NCBI GenBank assembly: GCA_016186795.1
Contig: JACPKY010000002.1
Location: 817,814-881,813, forward strand
Length of the DNA: 64,000 nucleotides
Source: Candidatus Gottesmanbacteria bacterium
GTDB lineage: Bacteria; Patescibacteria; Microgenomatia; 2-02-FULL-39-11
Reading direction: 5' to 3'
Shown here in pieces: positions 42,088-50,775 of the stretch. Below the pieces are notes generated by a model, which did not search any database, was not told the origin of the DNA, and was given only the letters and a program-made list of their open reading frames with translations. The translations under genes and the position numbers were made by a program. Position 1 is the first letter of the stretch; each line of letters begins with the position of its first letter.

Positions 42088-42693
42088 TTACTCAGCCTGA
42101 CAAGATTCTATCTGACAGCGTTTACCTCTGAATGGACCGGTAGATTCGCGTCCTCCATCACAACCACGCCACTCATTTTCAAGAAATTTCACGTAATATG
42201 TTCCATTCATTGTTTGATAATCAGAGCTTAAATCAGCTGAGATGTCCACTTTTCTGCCTTTACGATAATCATTGTCAAAAAGATTAAGATGTTTTCCGTC
42301 ATATTCTCCGGTAAAGCGTACTTTCTCATCATAGATTATGGTAGCAGACACATCTATAGGTTTACCTTTCAGGAATTTAATTGCGTATGAGTCAATTTTA
42401 GTACTATTGTCCCCCTCCGATAGTTTAAGACAATAAGGTAGCCCATAAGTGATGACCCACGCATCACAACTCAGATCAGCCGGGTTGCAGGAAGTTGAAG
42501 ATGAATCAGAGTCTGTATCTTCTTTTGACTGGCTTTGAGAGGAATTACCAAAAAGGGCAGACAACTCTCTTTCTCTATCTTCTTCCGGTTGGAGAAACCA
42601 AAGAATCATCCCTATCACACCCAGGAAAAATACGAGAACCAGAATAAGAAGAGCTATATTCGTAACCCCTAAATTTTGCTTGGGTATTTTCAT
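42088..42693 (-). CDS. Membrane-anchored, Cys-rich hypothetical protein
   Basis: 201 residues: N-terminal helix (about residues 13-34), a Ser/Asp-rich linker, then a soluble domain with eight cysteines (CNPADLSCDAWV, YGLPYCLKL, GCDGG, KRCQIESC). The paired cysteines suggest disulfides outside the membrane, matching the disulfide machinery in the window. Not recognised. Confidence 0.55.
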   Translation of the reverse strand: MKIPKQNLGVTNIALLILVLVFFLGVIGMILWFLQPEEDRERELSALFGNSSQSQSKEDTDSDSSSTSCNPADLSCDAWVITYGLPYCLKLSEGDNSTKIDSYAIKFLKGKPIDVSATIIYDEKVRFTGEYDGKHLNLFDNDYRKGRKVDISADLSSDYQTMNGTYYVKFLENEWRGCDGGRESTGPFRGKRCQIESCQAE

Positions 42694-42863
42694 GAAATAT
42701 CGCCCTCTATAATTATATTCAATACCTTGTATGAAAATATTGCAAGTATAGTGGAAAGAAATCCCGCCGTCGCTAAAGCCATGGCGGGCGAAGGCGGGAA
42801 CCGGAGCGGAAAGGACGATTTTCCTTCGATTTCACTCAGGATGGTGAGCCTGTCGAACCACAA

Positions 42864-42888
42864 GTTTTTCTTTGGCGGCAAATTCTTT
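42864..42888. repeat. Repeat box 1 after SnoaL-like gene
   Basis: Contains TTTCTTTGGCGGCAAATTCT. It overlaps the stop codon end of the 42888-43253 gene. Same core as 43278-43298 and 43934-43959. A dispersed repeat of the GTTCGACAGGCTCACC type follows in the minus direction. Confidence 0.75.
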
Positions 42889-43253
42889 CAAAAAATCCCG
42901 TTTTCGTTAGGCGAATCTTTCAGCGCCTCCTGCGACGCCTCCCATTCTTCTACAATTTTACTTCCTTCAAAAAGGAAAATATGGATAACGGAAAATATTT
43001 TATCGGCTGCAAGCGTTACCTTCCCGTGTACGGTAACAAGGTCGCCGTCTTCAAGCATGCGCAAGGTCTCGTATTTTTTATCGGGAAATTGCTTTGCATT
43101 CTCTTCCATGCCAGCCAAAAGTGTCTCGCGATCTCCTTTGTAGTAGGCGTTGTGGTGGATAAAATTTGGATGCACATATTTTTCGTACGCCTCGCGCACT
43201 TTACCGGAGGAGGCAAGTGTTAAAAACGATGTTGCGATGTCTTTTTTGCTCAT
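42888..43253 (-). CDS. SnoaL-like (NTF2 fold) protein
   Basis: 121 residues: YVHPNFIHHNAYYKGDRETLLAGM, LEDGDLVTVHGKVTLA, FLFEGSKIVEEWEASQEA and a C-terminal DSPNENGIF typical of SnoaL-like proteins. Its active pocket has His/His/Asp residues. Probably a small-molecule isomerase or ester-type enzyme; substrate unknown. Ends exactly at the first repeat box. Confidence 0.85.
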   Translation of the reverse strand: MSKKDIATSFLTLASSGKVREAYEKYVHPNFIHHNAYYKGDRETLLAGMEENAKQFPDKKYETLRMLEDGDLVTVHGKVTLAADKIFSVIHIFLFEGSKIVEEWEASQEALKDSPNENGIF

Positions 43254-43277
43254 AGTCTAAATTTTAAGCCGATTTTG

Positions 43278-43298
43278 TTCTTTGGCGGCAAATTCTTT
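43278..43298. repeat. Repeat box 2
   Basis: TTCTTTGGCGGCAAATTCTT, between the DHFR-like stop (43318) and the SnoaL-like start (43253). On the minus strand it lies in an open frame that would continue beyond the DHFR-like stop in another frame. Confidence 0.75.
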
Positions 43299-43317
43299 GA
43301 GTTCAGAAAGCTGCGCC

Positions 43318-43911
43318 TCAAGCTCCAACAGTACCTGTCTTGACTTTTCCAGTTCGTTTGTAATTGACAATAATCACTCCGGTTGGAGTAACCGAACTTT
43401 CTATTAATACAAATGCTGCCGGAATCGTGCCATTGTCAAACAACTTTTTTCCTTTACCAAGAGTCAGCGGGTAAATTTTGAGCCAGAGTTCGTCCACTAA
43501 ATCATTCTTAAGTAGCAGCTGAACGAGCTTACCGCTGCCCCAAACTTGAATGTCAGAACCTTCTGAATTTTTGAGCTTTTCGATATCTGCCAAGCTTTTG
43601 AGGAAAACTGAGTTTTTCCAATCTGACTTTCTCATGGTCTTGGACATGACGTATTTTGTGACATCATTGATACCTGGCCATGCATTTTCATGCTCTGGCC
43701 AGTAATTAGCAAAGATCTCAAATGTTTTTCTGCCCAAAAGAAGGTCTGCAGGTTTCATCTGTTTTTCCATGACCTTACCACCAACATCGTCAAAATAAGG
43801 CGCAACCCAACCGCCATATTTGAAACCGCCCGATGTATCTTCCTCAGGTCCACCAGGTGCTTGCATTACTCCATCTAATGTAATAAATGATAAAACAATT
43901 ATTTTTCTCAC
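43318..43911 (-). CDS. RibD/dihydrofolate reductase-fold protein
   Basis: 197 residues: RKIIVLSFITLDGVMQAPGG, LLLGRKTFEIFANYWP, DIQVWGSGKLVQLLLKNDLVDELWLKIYPLTLGKGKKLF and GVIIVNYKR. This is the RibD C-terminal-type reductase family (COG0262), NADPH-binding, usually of unknown substrate. It is flanked on both sides by repeat boxes. Confidence 0.9.
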   Translation of the reverse strand: MRKIIVLSFITLDGVMQAPGGPEEDTSGGFKYGGWVAPYFDDVGGKVMEKQMKPADLLLGRKTFEIFANYWPEHENAWPGINDVTKYVMSKTMRKSDWKNSVFLKSLADIEKLKNSEGSDIQVWGSGKLVQLLLKNDLVDELWLKIYPLTLGKGKKLFDNGTIPAAFVLIESSVTPTGVIIVNYKRTGKVKTGTVGA

Positions 43912-43933
43912 ATATTGATTTAATTATTTTACC

Positions 43934-43959
43934 AGTTTTTCTTTGGCGGCAAATTCTTT
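43934..43959. repeat. Repeat box 3
   Basis: GTTTTTCTTTGGCGGCAAAT followed by TCTTT, between the MBL-fold gene stop (43976) and the DHFR-like start (43911). Confidence 0.75.
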
Positions 43960-43975
43960 TGACAAAGAAGGGTTT

Positions 43976-44977
43976 TCAAATCTCAAAATGTTTACCAACA
44001 GCTAGCGGCACTAACTCATTCATAAATTCATCAGCCAAAGCATTTACTGCTCTCCAACCTGTACAGTGGCCAGGAGCAATAAGCGCAAGATTGAATTTCT
44101 TAAGACCTTCCATTGTTTCGGAGATTATCCTTTCGTTGTTTCCTGCCAGGTGCAACCCTCCGCATATTCCGTATATTGGGATTTCGGGGAAAAGATCACG
44201 CGCATGCGTGAGAACATTTACGACGCCTGCGTGGGAGCATCCGGAAAAAACAAAAATCCCTTTATCTTTTATATTCACTGCCACAAACCGCTCATCCATA
44301 ATGAGCGGATCCGGCTGCCACGAATCTGTACCAGGCTCTCGTCTCATGTGGCCAGGGAATCCCGTTTCGTATTTGGTCACGCGGGGGATCTCTCCGCTGA
44401 TATAAAACATACTGTCAGAAGTCAGCTGCGGATCTCTGGAATTTATGACATTTGTTCCGGCCTTTGTAAGCGCGTTTGGGCTAGGAACTGATTCAAACCT
44501 GTCTATCTTCCCATCCGGTTTCATCATCCCCCGTTCAGCAAACATATCAGGATGAACAAAACAATCTACTTGCTCATGCCCACGCTCCTTGACACATGCC
44601 TCAATCGCAGGCACAAGGCCGGCACCATGATCCCAGTGACCGTGAGAGAAAACAATAGAGTTGATAGAAGCATGGTCTATTCCGAGTATCTCGGCATTTC
44701 TCAAGTACGTTGATGCATCAGGACCAGTATCAAAAAGCAAAGAATGACCGACGTCACCCTGATGAGTGGTAATCAGTAGAGAAAGCCCATGATGAGCGCA
44801 GCATGTGGCTTTACCAGACAGCTCTGTCAATCGGCCTTTCTGTTTAAGATATTTCCATTCAGATGATACGTTGTCTGGATTTGAGGACAAGCTATCAGTG
44901 GTATTGTCTACTAACACTAACACCTCAAGGCGGTCTATCTGTTTGAGATTATGTTTCTTCATGTTCATTTGCTTCAT
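43976..44977 (-). CDS. Metallo-beta-lactamase-fold hydrolase (COG1237 type)
   Basis: 333 residues. Zinc-binding motif FSHGHWDHGAGL, then later His and Asp residues in FSGCSHAGVVN and GGLHLAG. The protein resembles COG1237, which includes enzymes linked to methanopterin-type synthesis and generic hydrolases. Start ATG 44977 or the inner ATG 44968/44962. A 32-nt repeat lies just upstream (44987-45018). Confidence 0.85.
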   Translation of the reverse strand: MKQMNMKKHNLKQIDRLEVLVLVDNTTDSLSSNPDNVSSEWKYLKQKGRLTELSGKATCCAHHGLSLLITTHQGDVGHSLLFDTGPDASTYLRNAEILGIDHASINSIVFSHGHWDHGAGLVPAIEACVKERGHEQVDCFVHPDMFAERGMMKPDGKIDRFESVPSPNALTKAGTNVINSRDPQLTSDSMFYISGEIPRVTKYETGFPGHMRREPGTDSWQPDPLIMDERFVAVNIKDKGIFVFSGCSHAGVVNVLTHARDLFPEIPIYGICGGLHLAGNNERIISETMEGLKKFNLALIAPGHCTGWRAVNALADEFMNELVPLAVGKHFEI

Positions 44978-44986
44978 TTCCCAACT

Positions 44987-45018
44987 GGCGGGAGACCATA
45001 TACAAAGTTAGAACCTAT
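44987..45018. repeat. 32-nt repeat upstream of the MBL gene
   Basis: Contains GGAGACCATATACAAAGTTA. One mismatch to 53188-53219, same orientation. Both lie upstream of minus-strand genes. Confidence 0.8.
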
Positions 45019-45049
45019 TTTGCCTCCCTTAACTGCAATAACTAAGCCT

Positions 45050-45490
45050 TTATCCAATATCAAATCTAAAAAACCTTTCTGTAGTTTTTCCACCACTCTT
45101 CTCATAAAAATGATGAGCCCTTACTAGATCATTTCCACTATGTAATTTTATTACCTTAATGTTATTTTTACGGCAATAATCTTTTATTGAGGAAAATAAA
45201 AATGTTCCAATCCCTTTACCACGAGCTTTTCCTGTAATGAAAAAATCTTCGATATGTCCTCTTTTGAGACCATGTCTTATATTTGGTAAAAGATAAAAAG
45301 TTGCCAATCCTAACAATTGGCCCTTTTCTTCGACAATAAATATCTTTGTGTCAGTTCTACTGATTATTTCATCAAACATATAACTGCCAACTTTTGAAGG
45401 TATATCTTTGGCTTTTATCATTAAACTAAATTCATCAAATAATTTAAGAACTTGAGTCTTATCATTCGATGTTGCAACTCGAACATTCAT
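45050..45490 (-). CDS. GNAT-family N-acetyltransferase
   Basis: 146 residues. Acetyl-CoA site GKARGKGIGTFLFSSIKDYC and HHFYEKSGGK motif; preceded by HIEDFFITGKARG. Substrate unknown. It is encoded in the direction toward the MBL gene. Confidence 0.88.
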   Translation of the reverse strand: MNVRVATSNDKTQVLKLFDEFSLMIKAKDIPSKVGSYMFDEIISRTDTKIFIVEEKGQLLGLATFYLLPNIRHGLKRGHIEDFFITGKARGKGIGTFLFSSIKDYCRKNNIKVIKLHSGNDLVRAHHFYEKSGGKTTERFFRFDIG

Positions 45491-45528
45491 AGAAGATTTT
45501 ATTAAAGGTTATAACTTGATATATTTTG

Positions 45529-45610
45529 CGGAGGGTACAGGACTCGAACCTGTAAGGGATTTCTCCCGCTAGTTTTCAAGACTAGTGCCATACCATTAGG
45601 CGAACCCTCC
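45529..45610 (-). tRNA. tRNA-Ser(UGA)
   Basis: Acceptor GGAGGGT/ACCCTCC, anticodon loop CTTGAAA (anticodon TGA), long variable arm and T arm with TTCGAGT. CCA is not encoded. Confidence 0.93.
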
Positions 45611-45657
45611 GGAGCCCAATTATAGCAAGTTTGAAGGGAAAAAAATAGAAAAAAGGA

Positions 45658-46281
45658 TTACTTTGTTATTTCGTTTTCGACTAGACTTTTTAACTCCTCT
45701 GGTCCGGCAAGATTGAGTTTCTTGCCATTTAAAAAAAATGTGGGAGTGGCGTTTACTCCAAATCTCCCACCGTCTAACATATCCTGAGAGATTAACTCTT
45801 GTGTTTCATTACTTTCGAAATCTTTCGTAAATTGCTCTTTTCCCAAACCAAGGATTTGAATCGCGTCATTGAGAAGATCATCAGATAAACCGTCCTGATT
45901 GTCAAAAAGGAAGTCATGCATTTCCCAGAATTTCCCTTGTTTGGAAGCTGCTATTGCTGCTTGGGCAGCTTTTTTCCCAAATGGATGTTGAAGGAGCGGA
46001 AAATGACGGTAGACAAAATATATTTTGTCCTGATTTGTTTTGACAATCCTATCTACAATTGGGGAAAATGCTCGACATGCAGGACATTGGAAGTCCGAAA
46101 ATTCAACAAGGTACGTTGTTGCAGTGGCTGAACCTGTTGCAGAGAGAGTAGCTTTTGGAATGAGTTCATCTTTTGAAACCGTCGGCTCGGGTAGAGAAGA
46201 AAGAAAAAAAGCAACCCCAAAGATTGCCAGAATTGAAATAAAAATACCAATAAATAACTTTGTTTCTGCGGTGATTTTCAT
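45658..46281 (-). CDS. Membrane-anchored DsbA-family oxidoreductase
   Basis: 207 residues: anchor helix near the N-terminus, thioredoxin fold with DsbA insert, active site FSDFQCPACRAFSP and cis-Pro loop VNATPTFFLNG. Its start overlaps the VKOR stop by ATGA, so both proteins are made together; VKOR would reoxidise this DsbA. Closely related in layout to the DsbA at 21081-21746. Confidence 0.92.
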   Translation of the reverse strand: MKITAETKLFIGIFISILAIFGVAFFLSSLPEPTVSKDELIPKATLSATGSATATTYLVEFSDFQCPACRAFSPIVDRIVKTNQDKIYFVYRHFPLLQHPFGKKAAQAAIAASKQGKFWEMHDFLFDNQDGLSDDLLNDAIQILGLGKEQFTKDFESNETQELISQDMLDGGRFGVNATPTFFLNGKKLNLAGPEELKSLVENEITK

Positions 46282-46715
46282 AGGAGTTTACCTATCGTAT
46301 TTATGTAGCTTTTGAGGGTAAAGGAAAATATAACCATCATATTTAGAGCAGAAACTGCACACCACGTGCAGATAGCGCCAATAATGAAAATTTCTGTAAG
46401 TGTAAACCAAGAAACAAACAATATACCAAAAGTCGAAACCGCCAGTATTCCCAAAAGGAGTTTTTTATTGGAAGACATTGTACGAAGAAACGCTAATAGC
46501 GCAATGATTGAATAGCCTACTAGTCCGAATGTCGGCACAGGGATTCCGAAGATATAACTCGATGGACTTTTCCGTACAACCTCACATCCCGTATTAATAC
46601 AAACAATTGACGTTTGCCGAAGAAAACTTTGCAAGACATAAATTGCAATAAGTACTCCAATGACAGAGAGGACAAAAATAATTCGATTATCCCTATCGCT
46701 TGACGATTTCCTCAT
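46278..46715 (-). CDS. Vitamin K epoxide reductase-like protein (VKOR)
   Basis: 145 residues, four helices. Loop cysteines Cys39 and Cys44 (VCINTGCEVV) and the quinone-site pair CTWC (Cys117, Cys120) are all present. VKOR passes electrons from DsbA to quinone, replacing DsbB. ATGA coupled to dsbA. Confidence 0.92.
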   Translation of the reverse strand: MRKSSSDRDNRIIFVLSVIGVLIAIYVLQSFLRQTSIVCINTGCEVVRKSPSSYIFGIPVPTFGLVGYSIIALLAFLRTMSSNKKLLLGILAVSTFGILFVSWFTLTEIFIIGAICTWCAVSALNMMVIFSFTLKSYINTIGKLL

Positions 46716-46761
46716 AGTATTTTTCTTTGACGCTTATTATAATCGAAGCAGAGCCATATTC

Positions 46762-46777
46762 TGTGATATACATCACT
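46762..46777. promoter_or_regulatory. Crp/Fnr-type site between VKOR and the hydrogenase accessory operon
   Basis: TGTGATATACATCACT, one mismatch to TGTGA-N6-TCACA, in the divergent region between 46715 and 46810. Possible -10 boxes TATATT (46782-46787) and TACAAT (46797-46802) lie on the plus side. Confidence 0.5.
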
Positions 46778-46809
46778 GTAGTATATTCATCGTACGCTAC
46801 AATACCACT

Positions 46810-47241
46810 ATGCCTATACCACTAAATATCCTTGAATATCTCAAAAATAAGAAACAGAAATTTTGTACCCTTGCAACAGCAACCGCAGATGGAAGACCGC
46901 ACGCGAGTATGTTGAAATACGCCATCATGGAAGATGGAACTCTTATCCTTGCCACGCACAAAAATACGAAGAAATGGTATGACCTAACGGAAAACGGCCA
47001 TGTAGCACTCGTTATAGGAACATCTTTTGAAGAATTAAACGTCCAAATACATGGCAATGCTACTATTGCAGATGAAAATGGCAAGAAACAGATCGAGGCA
47101 TATACTGCTACCCATCCATATCTTGGGGAAATTAAAGATAATCCAGATGTCGTGTTTATTATTATTCAACCAACATGGATACGAACAACTGATTTTTCCA
47201 AGCAACCACCGGAGAAAACGGAGGCAACAATTCCTGTCTAA
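46810..47241 (+). CDS. Pyridoxamine 5'-phosphate oxidase-fold protein
   Basis: 143 residues from ATG 46810 (the longer frame to 46660 is a random extension). Split-barrel FMN-binding fold: KFCTLATATADGRPHASMLKY, LILATHKNTKKW, NGHVALVIGTS and VFIIIQPTWIRTTDF. Binds a flavin or related cofactor; probably an oxidoreductase. First gene of the run leading to hypC and the maturation protease. Confidence 0.82.
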   Translation: MPIPLNILEYLKNKKQKFCTLATATADGRPHASMLKYAIMEDGTLILATHKNTKKWYDLTENGHVALVIGTSFEELNVQIHGNATIADENGKKQIEAYTATHPYLGEIKDNPDVVFIIIQPTWIRTTDFSKQPPEKTEATIPV

Positions 47242-47246
47242 ATCGT

Positions 47247-47450
47247 ATGTGCTTTACCATACCGGCACGAGTCCTAAAATCGTCTCATAACTTGGTAACT
47301 GTTGAAGGAGGAAAAACAGTTCTATTAGGAAATGACCTCACCGTTAAAAAAGGTGAGTATGTCCAAGTTGTAGGCAATATGGCGGTTGGAAAACTCTCGT
47401 CACACGAAGGACTACGCATAAGAAAACTTATTCGGTCTCTAAACCAATAA
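47247..47450 (+). CDS. hypC: Hydrogenase assembly chaperone HypC/HupF
   Basis: 67 residues beginning MCFTIPARV with the essential Cys2 that carries iron-cyanide to the large subunit, then VEGGKTVLL and GEYVQVVGNMAVGKLS. HypC delivers the Fe(CN)2CO unit to the [NiFe] hydrogenase precursor. It is adjacent to other hydrogenase genes. No hypA, B, D, E or F is present in this window. Confidence 0.9.
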   Translation: MCFTIPARVLKSSHNLVTVEGGKTVLLGNDLTVKKGEYVQVVGNMAVGKLSSHEGLRIRKLIRSLNQ

Positions 47451-47451
47451 A

Positions 47452-48369
47452 ATGACAGATACGATAAAGCGGGGTTTAGTTTTTGCACTTTTTGCGGCGT
47501 TCATCTCCGGATTTTCCATTTTTTACAACAAGCTTATTATTGTCAAAGGTATTGATCCACAGATATTCAATATTCTCAAAAATGGCGGGGCTGCAGTGGT
47601 TCTTTTTTCTTATCTTTTGGCGAGTAAAAAAATAATCTCTCTCACCAAACTTTCAACATCCTCTTTCGGGAAACTTCTTTTTATTGCATTTATCGGCGGA
47701 AGTATTCCCTTTATTCTCTACTTTGAGGGACTGAAAACAACTCCGGCGCTGACTGCAAACATTATCCAAAAAAGTATGTTTCTGTGGGTTGCAATTTTTG
47801 CAATTCCAATCTTGAAAGAAACAATCAACCGGTGGCAACTGATTGGATATTTTCTTGTTTTGGGAAGTAATTTTGTAATCGGTGGATTCCAAGGATTTGC
47901 AGGAAATGTTGGTGAACTTCTTATTTTTGCTGCTACTCTTTTCTGGTCTTTGGAAAATATTATTGCAAAAGATGTACTGAAAAATGTCGATGCAACTGTC
48001 GGAGCGTGGTCGCGAATGTTTCTGGGGGCTCTTATTATTGGAGGATTTGTGGCGTTTCAGGGAAAACTTGGGCTGCTCTTTTCTCTAACACTATCTCAAA
48101 TTCTGCCGATTTTCGTAAGTATTATACTCCTCACTTTGTATGTCACAACCTGGTATAAGGCTCTGAAACTTGCTCCAGCAACAGCTGTAACCGCTATCCT
48201 TATCCTTGCAACCCCCATTACGAATATCCTCACAATGATCTTTATCACCCACACACTCAGCGGTGAACAGATGATCCAAGCAGGAGTCGCTTTCCTTGGA
48301 GTTATTTGTATAGCACTTCTTTCATCTCGTGTGATAATACCGATCCCGACTCGTCTTGGACACACATGA
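47452..48369 (+). CDS. EamA/DMT-superfamily transporter
   Basis: 305 residues with ten helices in two EamA repeats (e.g. PFILYFEGLKTTPALTANII and LYVTTWYKALKLAPATAVTA). Starts 1 base after hypC and overlaps the next gene by ATGA. Location inside the hydrogenase operon hints at a metal or precursor transport role, but that is inference. Confidence 0.85.
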   Translation: MTDTIKRGLVFALFAAFISGFSIFYNKLIIVKGIDPQIFNILKNGGAAVVLFSYLLASKKIISLTKLSTSSFGKLLFIAFIGGSIPFILYFEGLKTTPALTANIIQKSMFLWVAIFAIPILKETINRWQLIGYFLVLGSNFVIGGFQGFAGNVGELLIFAATLFWSLENIIAKDVLKNVDATVGAWSRMFLGALIIGGFVAFQGKLGLLFSLTLSQILPIFVSIILLTLYVTTWYKALKLAPATAVTAILILATPITNILTMIFITHTLSGEQMIQAGVAFLGVICIALLSSRVIIPIPTRLGHT

Positions 48370-49091
48370 ACTACCAGGGACTGAAACTTTGTAGCAAATA
48401 TGCATTCCCCCCTAACTCTCTTTCTCTTTGCGGACCCCAAAAACAATCTGAACTTTCTTGGTATACAAAAATAGGAAAAGTAGATAGAGGTGTAAAAGAA
48501 ATTCTAACTCAATTTTCTACTCTCTATCCGTATCTTTGTCTCATCGCCCGCGAAAACAAAATCAAAGACCCTTTTGACTCACGTGTCGTTGAAGCGTATT
48601 GGCTTGGAAATACACTCCTCCATTCTATTCCAATCTCACATTTTTCAAATCATATAAAAGAAACGCTTGGTCTAAAGAAAAGGATAAAAAGGGCTGAATT
48701 AGAAAAAACGCTGCAAAAACTTCCGCTTGGTGCACTTCCCCACCATGCATTTCACGTCATGAATATTTATATCCGCACCGGACATCTGGGTATACCACAC
48801 ACTATTGAGACAATGGATGCATGCCTTATCAACTGGGGGAAAGTTGTCGATGTTCATCCGACCTTTGTAATTGTTAATACACAAGCACTTATTGAATCTC
48901 GTGGTAAATTACATTTCCAGAATGGGAAAAGAAGAAAGATCCAAACATATTCCCGTTCTTTTGTAGTTGGTGATTTTATCTCGTATCACTGGGGGTGGGC
49001 ATGCGAAAGACTAACTGCTGCAAAACTTCGTAACCTTATTTTCTACACGAATCGTTCTTTTGGACTAGCCAATATACCGTCCCTCCAATGA
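48366..49091 (+). CDS. Hydrogenase-operon protein (resembles DUF6390)
   Basis: 241 residues from ATG 48366 (ATGA overlap with EamA). Sequence landmarks: YAFPPNSLSLCGPQKQSELSW near the start, LYPYLCLIARENKIKDPFDSRVVEAYWLGN, then HHAFHVMNIYIRTGH. The YAFPPNSLxxCGP start is one I associate with DUF6390 proteins of hydrogenase clusters. Function unknown; conserved Cys, His and Asp suggest metal handling. Confidence 0.65.
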   Translation: MNYQGLKLCSKYAFPPNSLSLCGPQKQSELSWYTKIGKVDRGVKEILTQFSTLYPYLCLIARENKIKDPFDSRVVEAYWLGNTLLHSIPISHFSNHIKETLGLKKRIKRAELEKTLQKLPLGALPHHAFHVMNIYIRTGHLGIPHTIETMDACLINWGKVVDVHPTFVIVNTQALIESRGKLHFQNGKRRKIQTYSRSFVVGDFISYHWGWACERLTAAKLRNLIFYTNRSFGLANIPSLQ

Positions 49092-49477
49092 AAAGAATCA
49101 TCCTTGTTGTAGGCAACGAATTTCTGCCAATGGATAATAAACCGATAAAACTTTTGCCCTTTTTGGGGAAATTATTTCCCGAATTTCATTTCCTCCACTT
49201 CGATCCTACAGAGGAGCTGCCGGAAAATATCGGAGATTCTCTTGTTTGTATTGATACGGTCTCTGGAACTACAAATGTGAAATGTATTACTTCGCTTCAA
49301 AGTTTTTCTCAACCCCCTCGAAACTCTGTTCACGATTTTGACCTCTATACCCAACTATCACTTTTACAAAAAATGGGGAAACTAAAAAAACTGTTTATCA
49401 TTGGAGTTCCTCAAAAGGGAAATTTTGCTCGTATCAAAAAAGAGATAAAAGAAATTTTTACTTCCAGTGGATTTTAA
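49088..49477 (+). CDS. Hydrogenase maturation protease (HycI/HybD family)
   Basis: 129 residues starting VVGNEFLPMDN, which matches the nickel-sensing GNxLxxDD-type start of the family, followed by CIDTVSGT and ITSLQSFSQPPRNSVHDFD. It removes the C-terminal extension of the large subunit after nickel insertion. Start overlaps the previous gene by ATGA; its last 20 bases overlap the convergent large-subunit gene. Confidence 0.8.
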   Translation: MKRIILVVGNEFLPMDNKPIKLLPFLGKLFPEFHFLHFDPTEELPENIGDSLVCIDTVSGTTNVKCITSLQSFSQPPRNSVHDFDLYTQLSLLQKMGKLKKLFIIGVPQKGNFARIKKEIKEIFTSSGF

Positions 49478-50750
49478 GGAAATGAGAGGCGCAACTCATA
49501 CAAGGATCGTAGGCTCGAACGATACGTTCTACTTCGTATTCTATCTTCTCTTTTGAATCAATATTTGCAATATTTTTTTCCAGGAACTTTCGAATACTTC
49601 CCTCGATGCTTATTTGGTTTTGTCCGGTGGGCACAACAATTCTCCCAGTTTTTATTTTCCCGGATGCATCCACTTCAAGTTTATAATAGAGTGCACCACG
49701 GGGTGCCTCAATAACTCCTATGCCAGTTCCTTCTTGTCGTTTAATTGGAAGTGGTTTTTCGGGTAGTACCCTCAAATTTTTTAAAATATCAATCGATGAA
49801 TCAACCGCATGGAGAATCTCAATTGCCTGAGCAAGATTGTTATGAAAGATATTCTTTGACGGAAAAACCTCGAGGTATTTCTTTGTGCTCTCCTTCGTTT
49901 TCGGATGTAAGTATTGTTTTGCCAGATTGAGCCGTGCCAGGGCACCAACCATATAGACGTTCCCATCGAATCGGTACCCTGATGCATGCGAGTAAGGAAT
50001 AACAACGTGTTCAAGATATTCTCCATATTTTTCTGAATCGACACTTTCTCCATCGCTTCGAATAAGATTTCCGTAAAGGAATGAATACTCACTATCTACA
50101 ACTGCGGCAAAATCCAGATCGTCAATAATAAGTGTTGTATCTTTTTCAAAAAAAAGTTTAATTAGATCAAGAATACGCGGACGAGTGGCTTGAAGCTCTG
50201 CCAACGACTTTTGCAGTTCTTCATGAAGAGGAAGTCTCGTAAATCCTCCTACTGTAGCAAAAGGAGCATGAACAGATCTCCCTCCTACAACAATACTTAG
50301 GTTATTTCCCGCAGCCTTTACCGCAAATGTATCATCAAGATACTTATGTTCCAGGCTGTTTTGCACGTCAAAATCTAAGATTGAATCCTTTCCGAAAATA
50401 TCAGGCAGAACAAACACATACAGGTGAAGCCCATGATCTCGAATGATGAGTCCGAAATTGAGAAGTTTCCGTAGAAGTATTGTTTGCAAAGTGGGTTGCA
50501 ACTTTAACGCATTTTCAACTGCTTTTATCGCACAGAGAAGATGTGCGTTGGAGCACGTACCACAGATTCGTGCAGTAAGTTGGGGAAGAGCAACAACATC
50601 TTTCCCTCGGATCGCCTGGGTATAGAACCGTTTATACTCGGCAATGGTAAACTTCACTTCTTCAACGTTTCCTTCTCGAACTTTGATATCGCACGATGCT
50701 TTCCCCTCTATTTTGGAAATATCAGCAATCGTTAGATCAAGTGTATGCAT
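49458..50750 (-). CDS. [NiFe] hydrogenase large subunit
   Basis: 430 residues from ATG 50750 (downstream of a longer frame). L1 motif RICGTC (Cys63, Cys66) and L2 motif DPCMSC (Cys417, Cys420) supply the four nickel ligands, and a seven-residue C-terminal extension FLKIHWK after His423 is the predicted site for the maturation protease. Spacing and the small size indicate a group 3-type cytoplasmic enzyme; exact subgroup needs phylogeny. Co-transcribed with the small subunit. Confidence 0.9.
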   Translation of the reverse strand: MHTLDLTIADISKIEGKASCDIKVREGNVEEVKFTIAEYKRFYTQAIRGKDVVALPQLTARICGTCSNAHLLCAIKAVENALKLQPTLQTILLRKLLNFGLIIRDHGLHLYVFVLPDIFGKDSILDFDVQNSLEHKYLDDTFAVKAAGNNLSIVVGGRSVHAPFATVGGFTRLPLHEELQKSLAELQATRPRILDLIKLFFEKDTTLIIDDLDFAAVVDSEYSFLYGNLIRSDGESVDSEKYGEYLEHVVIPYSHASGYRFDGNVYMVGALARLNLAKQYLHPKTKESTKKYLEVFPSKNIFHNNLAQAIEILHAVDSSIDILKNLRVLPEKPLPIKRQEGTGIGVIEAPRGALYYKLEVDASGKIKTGRIVVPTGQNQISIEGSIRKFLEKNIANIDSKEKIEYEVERIVRAYDPCMSCASHFLKIHWK

Positions 50751-50775
50751 AGAGAAAATCCCAAACGAAAAATCT

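Noticed and set aside
42864..43959. Integron with attC sites
   Set aside because: The boxes lack the core sites and long inverted arms of attC and no integrase gene is present in the window.
46660..46809. N-terminal 50-residue extension of the PNPOx-like protein
   Set aside because: It crosses the divergent promoter region with the Crp/Fnr site; the fold begins at MPIPLNILEYL.
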